From NCBI GenBank assembly GCA_014925825.1, contig JACGCK010000110.1, positions 1-64,000 of the forward strand: a stretch of DNA of 64,000 bases, read 5' to 3'. Shown here one piece after another: positions 25,040 through 35,553 of this stretch; position 1 is the first letter of the stretch; every line of letters starts with the position of its first letter. A model generated the notes under the pieces. The model was given only the letters and a program-made list of their open reading frames with translations. It did not search any database and had not been told where the DNA came from. The position numbers and the translations under genes were made by a program. Origin of the DNA: Pholiota molesta (lineage: Eukaryota > Basidiomycota > Agaricomycetes > Agaricales > Strophariaceae).

Positions 25040-25512
25040 GTATCAGTATTAAATTTGCTGGGCCAAAAACGGCAAATTGTGAATTTGCCGTGCCAAAAAT
25101 GGCAAATTGTGAATTTGCCGTGCCAAAAATGGCAAATTGTGAATTTGCCATGCAAAAACGGCAAATCGTGAATTTGCCAGAAGGGCAAATCTTGAATTTG
25201 CCTCGTCAAAGTGGCAAATCTGGAATTTGCTGCACGAAAACGGCAATTTGTGAATTTGCCTCATTAAAATGCACAGCAAATCTGGAATTTGCCACGCCAA
25301 AACGGCAAATTCATGATTTGCCGTTCAAGATTTGCCATTTTCACGCAGCAAATTCCAGATTTGCCGCTCTGCCGAGGCAAATTCAAGATTTGCCGTTCTG
25401 GTGCGGCAAATTCACGATTTGCCGTTTTCGTGTGGCAAATTCCAGATTTGCCATTCTGGCACGGCAAATTCCAGATTTGCCATTCTGACACGGCAAATTC
25501 CAGATTTGCCAT
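25040..25512. repeat. GGCAAAT...ATTTGCC hairpin repeat array
   Basis: Units of roughly 25-35 bp, each containing GGCAAAT and its inverse ATTTGCC a few bases apart, so that every unit can fold. Around 25300 the flanking spacer orientation flips, making the whole array a larger palindrome. The array continues after the copia element at 33703-33780. It is the core of foldback element C. Confidence 0.8.
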
Positions 25513-25711
25513 TGTTGACGATGCGAGATGGTGGTGGTTGGAGGACAAGTTGTTATATTCCCTTGTACGCTCCTCGAGTGCTTATATACCCTACAGTGGC
25601 TACCTACTGAGTCAATATACTACATATGTTAAGTGATCGAGATATTAACTAAGTATAGAAGTTTATATAAGTGCTAGTGATCGAGAAGGCTGAGTATAGC
25701 GCTTCCCAACA
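25513..25711 (-). repeat. Ty1/copia 3' LTR (left copy)
   Basis: 199 bp beginning TGTTGACG and ending CCCAACA; identical to the right copy except at two positions. The adjoining minus-strand purine tract AAGGGGGAG (25712-25720) is the polypurine tract. The left flank GCCAT (25508-25512) equals the right flank at 33703-33707. Confidence 0.93.
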
Positions 25712-25718
25712 CTCCCCC

Positions 25719-27320
25719 TTACTCAGGCTTCTCCAGAATTCCCACTTCGTACGTAAGATCTTGATGAATGATGCGGGGCAAGCCTTTAGTGAAGAGATCC
25801 GCGAGGTTGTCCTCCGTCCGAATGTAGACCATATTTAGCGTACCGTTCTGTACGAGATCACGTAGGAAATGCAATGAGATATCAATGTGCTTGGTTCTCA
25901 AATAGAACTCTGGGTGATGCGCGATCGAAACGGCCGCTTGGTTGTCGGTGAATATGGTCGACGTCTTCGGTACATATAGTTCGAGTTCTTGGAATAGCGA
26001 GCGGTACCAAAGTACCTGCTTAGCGCAGTGCGTGGCAGCCGTATATTCCGCTTTGGCTGTGGACAGCGCTACCGTGTTCTGCTTCTTCGCGCTCCAGGCT
26101 ACGGCGCCGCCAGCGAGGACGAAGACATATCCGCTAATCGATTTGCGGTCGGCGTCCGAAGCCCAGTCCGCGTCGCAATAAACGTTCAAGTCCTCCGTAA
26201 ATTCTTCGGCGCTTAATCCTCCATAAGTAAGCGCGTACTCTCGCGTCCCTTTAAGGTAGCGAAAGATTCGCTTGACTGCGGTCCAATGCACCGGTTTGGG
26301 ATCCTTCGTATACTGGGCGAGTTTCTGCGTAGCGTATGCGATGTCTGGCCGTGTACCGTGCGCTAGGTACATCAGCGAACCAATGAGCGTAGCGTAGCTC
26401 GCTGACATTTCGTTCTCCCTGTCCTCACCCGGAATTTCCATATCAAGCTTGACGTTCGGATCCATAGGCGTCGAAACCGGGTTGCAGTCTTGTAAACCAA
26501 ACCTATTGAGGAGTTGGTCGATGTAGGCGGTTTGGGATAGGGAAATGGTTCGCCTGTCGAAGTCTTGAGTGACCTTCATGCCTAGGAGGTTTGACGGGCA
26601 TCCTAGGGATTTGACTTCGTATTTACGACCCAGCTCCTCCCCGAATAGCTTGTTCTGGGCGCTTGAGCTTGCGATAGAAATAATGTCGTCCACCCAGACC
26701 AATATAATGTTGAACTCGCTGCCGTTGTAACGTTTATAGCAGCAGTAATCGCTCTTGAGTCTCGTAAAACCCAAAGCGCGCAGCGTCGCGTCGAAATCCT
26801 TATTCCAAACGTTCCCTGCCTGCTTCAATCCGTATAGCAAACGTATGAGACGGCATACACGGCCACTACCGCCTTCGAACCCGGGCGGCTGTATCATAAA
26901 TATAATTTCCTGTAAATATCCGTTCAGATAGGCGCCCTTGACGTCTAGCTGAATCAAGTCCCATCCAAATATAGCCGCCAGCGCAAGAAGCGCTTGTAAG
27001 GTTTCGAAGCGCATGACGGGCGCGAACGTTCCATCATTGCTGTAGTCGACTCCAGGTTTCTGGGAAAAACCTTGAGCCACCAGGCGAGCCTTGAACTTCG
27101 CTACTCGCCCATTCGCGTCCCGTTTCTTGACGAATATCCACTTGCATCCTATAGGTTTTCGATCCTTCGGTAAGTCGACGAGTTCCCACGTTCCCATTTG
27201 ATGAAGTATCTCTAACTCTTCGTCGACAGCTTTCTTCCACTCGTCTTTCTCGTATCCGGACAATGCCTCTTTGATGTTTGAAGGTACGTCTTCTCCTTGA
27301 CTGAGAGCATCGTAAATTCA
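25719..27320 (-). pseudogene. Ty1/copia pol: reverse transcriptase and RNase H
   Basis: The open frame 27263-25719 (514 codons) encodes the copia-type reverse transcriptase, with LDVKGAYLNG, LLYGLKQAG and the active-site VWVDD, followed by RNase H (YCDADWASD, STAKAEY, TDNQAA, LADLFTKGL). Upstream of 27263 the same frame continues a little, but is out of register with the integrase frame by one base near 27305-27320, so a single-nucleotide frameshift separates the two. The tail overlaps the polypurine tract side of the 3' LTR. Catalytic residues look intact, but the element as a whole cannot make a complete polyprotein. Confidence 0.9.
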
Positions 27321-28398
27321 CCGAATAACGAGTATTCGCCGCTTATACCAAATTGGGATTGGTTGACTTGCTTAGCGCGCGAAGATTCGGTTGGACGAGA
27401 TGGATCTTGAGATAACGTGCTCGGGGAACTCAATCTAGATGAAGGGGTTCGTGATTGGGGGTTGTGCGCCTTCGAGTAGTCGATCCGTGTACGTTCGCGT
27501 AGTTGCCGTCCTTCCGTAATAATCTCCGTATTTTCTTCGGCCTTTATTTCCTTGGGAACTTCCGCGGGTGCTTGAATATTCTCTGCTTGGGTTTGAGCGT
27601 TCGAACTTGTTCCTGGCTCCCCCTCGGACGGCAAACCCGGCAATACGGTCATAATCTCCATCCCTCGTGGCTCCTCGTTCTCGTTGAAGGCGAAATTGCG
27701 TGAGACTTTGACTGAGCGGCGCTTAGGGTCGTAATAGCGCACCGCTTTAGTCGCATCGTCGAAACCCACAAATATCATCTTGTGTGACTTGGGGTGTAGT
27801 TTCGAACGGTTCATCGACTCGTCGAGGATCCACACGTCGCACCCAAACTCCCTGAGGTGCGACACATTCGGTTTGCGTCCATTCCAAGCTTCATACGGCG
27901 TGCGGCCCTTTAGCGCCCGTGTAGGCGCTCGGTTTCGAAGGTAATTTGCGTGCGAAACCGCTTCATCCCATAAGAAGTCTGGTAAATTCTTGGCAATTAG
28001 CATAGCGCGCGCTAATTCCAAGTGCGTACGGTTGAAGTGCTCGGCGACACCATTCTGAGACTGTGAGTAGGGTGCTGTCACCTGTATTTTGATGCCGCGC
28101 TCAGCCGCCCAAGACTTCGTTGCCGCATTGACTAACTCCTTGCCGTTATCAAAGCGCATCCATTTCGGGAACCTTCCAAACTTCCACTCGATCAACGCGC
28201 CGTGATCCTTAATCTTCTGCGTGGCCTCCGACTTGTCCTTCAAGAACTTGACGACACTATAGCGCATTGCGTCGTCCGTGAAGAAAAGATAGTACCTGAA
28301 GCCGCCAATCGACTTCACACCCGCCGGTCCCCACACATCTCCCATAAACCCTTCTCCCGCGATTTGCGATCGATGCTCGGCTTCTTTTGGGAATGGCC
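27212..28398 (-). pseudogene. Ty1/copia pol: integrase core, 5' end displaced by insertion
   Basis: The frame carries the retroviral-type integrase core: GDVWGPAG (first Asp), RFDNGKE (second Asp) and NGVAEHFNR (Glu). Its natural upstream neighbour, the zinc-binding pre-integrase part, ends at 31931. The 3.5-kb palindromic element lies between, precisely inside the HRPF-PKEAE junction. The integrase module is therefore split and cannot be made as part of gag-pol. Confidence 0.9.
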
Positions 28399-29131
28399 CA
28401 CAAAGCGGGGTCACACCGGCTCATGTGATGTGATTCAGCGAACGCATACATGTAGCCATGTGACATGGATTCAGCGAATTCGCTGGGTCAGTGAATAACC
28501 CATTCCCAATTAGGATATACCTTATGTAGTCAAATGATATGATTGCGCGAATTTGCTGAATAGCTCTAGGGCCCGACCACAATTGTCCCAGCACCCGTCC
28601 AGCCGATTAGGCCAATTAAATCAATTATGAATTGAATCAATTGGAAGCAATAAGTATACAATAGAAATAAGTATAGGATTGATATTAACCATATTGACTG
28701 ACCAACTATCCGGCCGGCCGGCCGACCGACCGGCTATGATAGCAATATTGATTCTATTGACCGACCGGCCGGTCGGCCGGGGCCTGTAGATATTTTTAAA
28801 ATGCATTGTGAATAGGCGCCTGGGCGGCCGGGGCCAAGGGTAGCACGTTTGGACTGTATCTGAACTGCGTCGGGCCCGGAAATTTTCAAAATGTTAAATA
28901 CATGTATTAGAATAATTTAGAGACTATTATTTGACTATTTGAATGTTTTAGAAATTCGTTGTAAATAGATACACGGGCCCGAGTGTATGTAGCACATCCA
29001 AACCGGGTCGGGCCCGACTATTTGTTGTGAATAGGCGCCCGGGCCCGAATGCATGTAATAATAAAAATCCAGGTATGGACGGCCGGCTTTTTGGGCATTT
29101 GAATGTTCTCCAATCATTGCCATAAAAGAGC

Positions 29132-29222
29132 ATTTTGGCTGAGTGGTCACGATCGAAAGGCTGTGAGTTAACGCTGGTGGGTCGGTCTACGAAGTCAATA
29201 GTTCAATTCTTGCAACTGGCAT
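29132..29222 (+). repeat. tRNA-like (pol III box A/B) segment, left arm
   Basis: GGCTGAGTGGTC resembles a tRNA D-arm (box A) and, about 60 bp on, AGTTCAATTCTT resembles box B. The T-stem does not pair properly, so this is not a working tRNA; it looks like the head of a tRNA-derived SINE captured in the palindrome. The mirror copy is on the other arm. Confidence 0.45.
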
Positions 29223-31140
29223 TATTTATAATTACAGCAGGTGGGATGTATACTTTGAGTTGGATGGCAGGCCGGCATTTTGTCAATTTGCTTTTTAGCA
29301 GACCGGGTCCGAGAAATAAAAAACGGGGTTCGGACGGGCGGCTTTTTGTGCTCTAGATGCCCAAAATTTAGCAGTAATAGGCCGGGTCCGAGCAATAATG
29401 CCGGCCGGAAGCATAAAAAACCCGGGTCCGACCAGTTAAAAAATCCGAATGATGTGTGGCTGTGAGCCATGTGATGAGAAACTACCATATATGGATATAG
29501 AATAGTGGCACACTCCTCCTCCCCCCATACATAAAAATTATTTACTCCATCAGTTCTCCATGGATTCTTTTCATCTTTTTTCCATAATTCTACGTTCTTA
29601 TAGTACTACAGTTTCTGAGCTTCGTACGTCTCTAACCACAATGTAGCAATTACTATAGCACTATCTTTGCATTTTAAACTATAAACAATGAATTATTGAA
29701 GCCTTTAAGGATGTGATTTGGAATTATAAATCAGTGGAAAGATATATAGCTGCTTGAACTTTATATTTCATAAGTAATGAAGGATGTACTGATATATACA
29801 CACCCCAGGAAATAAAAGAGCACATATGAAGCTTATGATGACTGTTTAGCTTATATCATAGCCAATACATCGGGGAGACTCAATATAACAGCAGGGATTT
29901 GATGGTAAATACATTATCTATGTATCATTCAGCCACCACAAGTGAATCCGGTCACATATTGAGGTATAACAAGGAGAAACATGGCAGACATGCATAAACT
30001 GTGTATTATGAGTACTGACTTGCGAATAGGCGCCCTAAAATCGCGTACACCGGGAATTAGAAAGCGCTCACGAATACCTACAAAATGAGATACTCCGGAA
30101 AGAATTCGAGCCAGGGAATGGTGAGATATGTCTAAAGCAATGCCCAAAACATCTATGGACCATCAATTTAACAAGATCCTAACAGAGTTTATAACTTGGT
30201 ATGATGCAATCCGATGTTTTGGGTATTGTTTTGAGCATATCTCACCATTCCCTCGCTCGAATGTTTTCCGGAGTATCTCATTCTGTAGGCATTCTTGAGG
30301 GCTTTCTAATCCCTGATTCACGCGATTTTAGAGCGCCTATTCGCAAGTCAGTACTCATAATACACAGTTTATGCATGTCTGCCATGTTTCTCCTTGTTAT
30401 ACCTCAATATGTGACGGATTCACTTATGGTGGCTGAATGATACATAGATAATGTATTTACCATCAAATCCCTGCTGTTATATTGAGTCTCCCCATGTATT
30501 GGCTATGATATAAGCTAAACAGTCATCATAAGCTTCATATGTGCTCTTTTATTTCCTGGGGTGTGTATGTATCAGTACATCCTTCATCTACTTATGAAAT
30601 ATAAAGTTCAAGCAACTATATATCCTCTCACCGTTCATAATTTCAAATAACATCCTTAAAGGCTTCAATAATTCATTGTTTATAGTTTAAAATGCAAAGA
30701 TAGTGCTATAGTAATTGCTACATTGTGGTTAGAGACGTACGAAGCTCAGGAACTGTAGTACTATAAGAACGTAAATTATGGAAAAAAGATGAAAAGAATC
30801 CATGGAGAACTGATGGAGTAAATCAATTTTTATGTATGGGGGGAGGAGAAGTGTGCCACTATTCTATATCCATATATGGTAGTTTCTCATCACATGGCTC
30901 ACAGCCACACATCATTCGGATTTTTTACTGGTCGGACCCGGTTTTTTTATGCTTCCGGCCGGCATTATTGCTCGACCTGGCCTATTACTGCTAAATTTTG
31001 GGCGCCTAGAGCACAAAAAGCCGCCCGTCCGAACCCGTTTTTTAATTTCTCGGACCCGGTCTGCTAAAAAGTAAATTGACAAAATGCCGGCCTGCCATCC
31101 AACTCAAAGTATACATCCCACCTGCTGTAATTATAAATAA

Positions 31141-31230
31141 TGCCAGTTGCGAGAATTGAACTATTGACTTCGTAGACCGACCCACCAGCGTTAACTCACA
31201 GCCTTTCGATCGTGACCACTCAGCCAAAAT
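31141..31230 (-). repeat. tRNA-like segment, right arm (inverted copy)
   Basis: The inverted copy of the tRNA-like stretch, with the same box A and box B words. Having both arms means any pol III transcript would be antisense to the opposite arm. Confidence 0.45.
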
Positions 31231-31924
31231 GCTCTTTTATGCAATGATTGGAGAACATTCAAATGCCCAAAAAGCCGGCCGTCCATACCTGGATTTTTAT
31301 TATTACACGCATTCGGGCCCGACCCGGTTTGGATGTGCTACATACACTCGGGCCCGTGTATCTATTTACAATGAATTTCTAAAACATTCAACTAGTCAAA
31401 TAATAGTGTCTAAATTATTCTAATACATGTATTTAACATTTTGAAAATTTCCCGGGCCCGACGCGGTTCAGATACAGTCCAAATGTGCTACCCTCGGCCC
31501 CGGCCACCCGGGCGCCTATTCACAACACATTTTAAAAATATCTACAGGCCCCGGCCGACCGGCCGGTTGGTCATACAACCAATATTGCTATCGTAGTCGG
31601 TTGGTCGGCCGGCCGGCCAGATAGTTGGTCAGTCAATATGGTCAATATCAATCGTATACTTATTTCTATTGTATACTTATTGCTTCCAATTGATTCAATT
31701 CATAATTGCTTCAATTAGCCCAATCGGCCGGACGGGTGCTGGGAAATTTGTGGTGGGGCCCTAGGGCCATTCAGCGAATTCGCGCAATCATATCATTTGA
31801 CTACATAAGCTATTTCCTAATTAAGAAATGGTTATTCACTGACCCAGCGAATTCGCTGAATCCATGTCACATGGCTACATGTATGCGTTCGCTGAATCAC
31901 ATCACATGGGCCGGTGTGACCCCG

Positions 31925-33409
31925 CTACCTGAATGGCCTATGAGCTTGTTTTGCCTGGATACAAGCTTCGCAGGTCGGTGACGGAATCGAAGTTTGATCG
32001 ATCGACAATCCTTCGACGAGGTTCTCTCGATTCAGTTGCTGAAGTGATGTCATCGAGATGTGCCCGAACCTTCGATGCCATTGATCCCAGCTGAGCTTCT
32101 GCGGGGAAACAAGGTTAGACTTCTCGGTCTCCTGTAGCTGCGCGCGTGCCAATAATAGATATAGGCGGTTCGTCTTGATGCCCTTCCCAATCAACCTATT
32201 TTTGGCATCCCAGAGCATACAACCTCCATTGACGAACTTAATGTGCCCGCCGGCGTCATCAATCCGGCTCATCGACAATAAACAATTGGGCGCTTCTGGC
32301 ACATGCAAGACGTCGCGCAGCTGATGACGTAAGGTCTTCCCATCCACGGCGAAATTAACTATAATCGTCCCTCGCCCCTTCGCAACTGCTGGACTCCCTA
32401 GACCCTGCACCGTCGAGTTTTGAAGTGACGTATACTCGACGAATGCTTCACGTGCCGTGCAGATGTGTGATGTCGTTCCGGAGTCTAGGAGCCAGTCGTA
32501 CTTCGAGAATTCACGGGAATTTTCGATGGGCGCTACCGCCATGTATGACGCGTCGTTAAGGTTTGATGTGATCGAATCTTGAGCCTGATTAGCGCGTCCT
32601 GCCCGATTTGGCCCTTTACGACCCTTCGGTCCCTGGCCCTCGCGTCCTCCCCCTTTCGCCCAGCAGTCCTTCGTGATGTGACCCTTCTTGTGGCGGTTAT
32701 AACAGTCCTTCTCGGCATTCTCCGATTTACGACCATTTTTATTGCTTCCTTGGGCTTGAAGTGACGTTGCGGCGTTCTGATTACCGGATTTGGCTTTCCG
32801 GCGCCTATCCTCCTCCAAGAGGACACCAATAAGCTCCTTTGACGACAGTTGGGGCTTATTGCCGCTTGACCCGAGGTACGAGGTCGTATACGTATCCCAT
32901 GATTCCGGAAGCGACGTGATTAATATCATCATGAAATCTTCATCAGGGACTTTACTGCCCATCACGTGTAACTGCTCCTGCAATTCGCGCAGCTTCGAAA
33001 TATGCTCTACCATATCGAATCCATCCTCCGCGACTGCCCTATACAGTGCGCGCCAAGTGGCCAACACTCCCAGCCGGCCCTTGGATTCCTTGATTGTGGT
33101 AAGCTGTTCCCACATCTCGCGTGCCGTCCCTGTGCCGCTGATGTGGACCATCTCGGTGTCCCCGATTGCTAGCTCGATTCGGCATCTCGCTTTCACATCC
33201 AGTTCGCGCCATCTCTTCTGGGCGGCAATCTCCTCCGGTGTTGGTTTCGAGGGGTCGGCTGATCCTGGTTCCTTCGCTCCCTCCGCGATATGGTCTACCA
33301 GTCCAAGGTCGGTCAATACCGCAAGCATACGACGCTTCCACGGCATCCAATTGTCGGCCTTCAGCATGGGCATGCGGTATGAACTGCTCGTGTACTCCTC
33401 GCTAGACAT
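31925..33409 (-). pseudogene. Ty1/copia gag, protease and pre-integrase domain
   Basis: ATG at 33409-33407. The frame contains a copia-type Gag region (about 1-210), a zinc knuckle, the aspartic protease WLLDSGTTSHIC, and the pre-integrase domain (WHRRFGH...CEACIQAKQAH). The knuckle reads CYNRHKKGHITKDC: the second cysteine of the usual CX2CX4HX4C is arginine, so zinc binding should be impaired. The frame ends where the 3.5-kb palindrome enters. 5' of the ATG lies the primer-binding region next to the LTR, starting GGTTATGGGCCCCG. Confidence 0.92.
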
Positions 33410-33503
33410 ATTGCTGATTGATGCGCGCGCTTAATTAACTTTGATGTGAGATGCGACGGTTTCGTGACTTCGACTTTAGTGCACGGGCTCGGGGCCCATA
33501 ACC

Positions 33504-33702
33504 TGTTGACGATGCGAGATGGTGGTGGTTGGAGGACAAGTTGTTATATTCCCTTGTACGCTCCTCGAGCGCTTATATACCCTACAGTGGCTACCTACTG
33601 AGTCAATATACTACATATGTTAAGTGATCGAGATATTAACTAAGTATAGAAGTTTATATAAGCGCTAGTGATCGAGAAGGCTGAGTATAGCGCTTCCCAA
33701 CA
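33504..33702 (-). repeat. Ty1/copia 5' LTR (right copy)
   Basis: 199 bp. It differs from the left LTR at two sites only, both C here and T on the left, both in a GCGC context. The element is transcribed leftward, so this is the promoter LTR. The flank GCCAT at 33703-33707 completes the target duplication. Confidence 0.93.
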
Positions 33703-34193
33703 GCCATTCTGGCACGGCAAATTCAAGATTTGCCATTCGGGTGTGGCAAATTCACAATTTGCTGTTTTTGGCCCAGCAAATTTAATACTGATACCACATA
33801 ACTGCTACCAAATAACTACCAAATAATATCTCTTTATTTATCTAGATACTCCTACCAAATAATATCTCTTTATTTATCTAGATACTCCTACCAAATAATA
33901 TTGCTCAGTTTATTCAAATGTTCTTTGTATGCATCATGTAAATATGTTATCGAATAATCAATCTGCTCAACTTGTAAATATTCTCCAAATAAAGGGTGTC
34001 ATTTTATTTGCAATGTTTCTACCAAATAAACTTTCTCATATATAGCAGATAAATTGAACATTTTTATGTATTAAATTGTACCAGATATCTTCTAAATATA
34101 TTGAGGTCAGATATCTGCAATGTGATGTAAATAAATCATTAAATAAGCACCAGATAAATACCACACATTTATTTGGTACTGCGTCCTGTGATA

Positions 34194-35553
34194 GCGCTTC
34201 GATAGTGCTCTTGCAGCGCACAGGCAATGATACGCGCCCATTACGAACACGCGATAATAACTATTTACGCGTATGTACTTTGCAGTGATTGTATTTATAG
34301 TTTCTATTTTAGGAATATACTTGGTTTTTTCCGCCCTGAGGCCTGAGTCCAAGTGAAAACCGGTTCTGCGATCTTCTGCCAAGGAGTTCAATTTCGGCGC
34401 AGAGCTGACCTGTGCTGAGTCGGTTCCGAGTTGGTCCGTGTGCTAGGAAATAGCCTTTGGCCATTTCTGCGCTGTTCTGCGCTGTCCTGCGGCATTCTGG
34501 GATTCAGCCGGCGCATCAAGTTGCTGAGGCAAAAATAGAATTTTGCGTCGAAGTCCAAAGCTACTACTTGCCTTCTTGTTGCCCATAGATCTGTAGCGCC
34601 CTTCCTCTCGTCCCCCTTCTGTGGTGAAAAGTCTTTGGGGAAGTCCAAACTCCGCTACGTTGGGGAGAATAATACAGGTAAGTATCCTGTCCGTCCGTCT
34701 CTCTCTCCCACCACCATCCTCCCTCCCTTTACCACCCTCTCTTCCTCCCATTCTCTCTCTAGCCCTGTACCTCAAGACTATAGCCAAAATCTGCAGGGGC
34801 TTTTTACGGTGACGGAACACTCGCGATCCTAGATCACTGGAGGATTTTGACCCGGAAGTGAGATAGCTTTTGGGTGACACTTGCTGTGTATGCACTTCAC
34901 AGGTGGGCTTCCAGATCGCTTGTTATATCAGGTCGATGAAATTAACAGTTTTCATGATACGGAATCTCCAGACAGTCGCGCCGGCGCTCCAATGCTTTCG
35001 TCAACGCCGACCGTGGCCAAATGTACGTTTTCACTGAGTATATGCGCATAGACCTGCTAACTGTTGCTCCGACAGTCGTATCACATAGTTATGGAAATAC
35101 CGCTATTATTATGTTGGCACTCAGTTGAGTACACTGTTTGGTTGATTTTTTCCATTCCCTGTACTTAAACTACTGTTGTATGTAGCATATTATATGCGTT
35201 ACCGCGGGCGCAACTTCTCTGGACGAGCACATTGCCGGACCTAAATCATAGTAAATGCTATTTTGGGTGCTGTATTCCGTTATCTTATCTTATCGTCTCC
35301 ATGTTTCCTACACGACAGTGCACGTGTCCTGGCGTCAGAATTCCGTCCGTTTAGGACTTCCAGACAGGCACGACATGGACAAACTATTCCTTCTTCCCAA
35401 TTCTCGTGTTCCCCGATATCTCGAGTCTTGATAACAGGCAAGCTGAAGTCTTTTCATTTTAGCTCCCTCCAAAAACCAGTCCAGGAGGACGCCTGTTTCA
35501 TTCATTCATCCAAGCTCTCGGCCAACCTGCCTTGGAGTAACCCATAACCCAAC
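34194..35553. other. Intergenic, kinase upstream region with pyrimidine tract
   Basis: No gene supported. A strongly pyrimidine-biased tract of about 70 bp runs from 34690 to 34765. Sequence from 34900 on has several donor/acceptor-like words and may be an intron-containing leader of the kinase. The open frames at 34388-34895 are not convincing. Confidence 0.35.

Larger units (their letters stand above)
28399..31930. mobile_element. 3.5-kb palindromic foldback element with 8-bp duplication
   Basis: 3532 bp flanked by GAATGGCC (28391-28398 and 31931-31938). The two arms, roughly 28399-30160 and 30208-31930, are inverted copies with scattered differences; the centre is about 45 bp. The ends are CACAAAGCGGGGTC on the left and, inverted, AGGTAGCGGGGTC on the right. 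The arms carry runs of CCGGCC and GGGCCCG and a tRNA-like stretch. No transposase or other long frame. An 8-bp duplication fits hAT-type or related transposases supplied in trans. It is the youngest layer, since it splits copia pol. Confidence 0.88.
24680..34190. mobile_element. CAC-ended foldback transposon C, carrying nested insertions
   Basis: The outer shell of a nest. It starts CACGGGGCGCGGTACC and ends GGTACTGCGTCCTGTG, the inverse with a few changes, and is flanked by ATA (24677-24679, 34191-34193). The arms (24680-25060 and about 33770-34190) are AT-rich inverted repeats with many TATTTGGTA / TACCAAATA subterminal repeats in both directions. Toward the centre follows an array of GGCAAAT hairpins. 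Without the copia insertion the element would be about 1.3 kb. No coding capacity of its own. Ends and duplication size match foldbacks A and B, although the interior sequence differs. Confidence 0.8.

Noticed and set aside
25040..25512. CRISPR-like repeat/spacer look of the GGCAAAT array
   Set aside because: Eukaryotic locus, units variable and self-complementary, no cas genes; it is the core of a foldback transposon.
29132..29222. Functional tRNA gene
   Set aside because: Box A/B words are present but the T-stem and acceptor stem do not pair.
29929..30440. Paired 72- and 79-codon frames with similar proteins
   Set aside because: They are mirror copies on the two arms of the palindrome, not genes.
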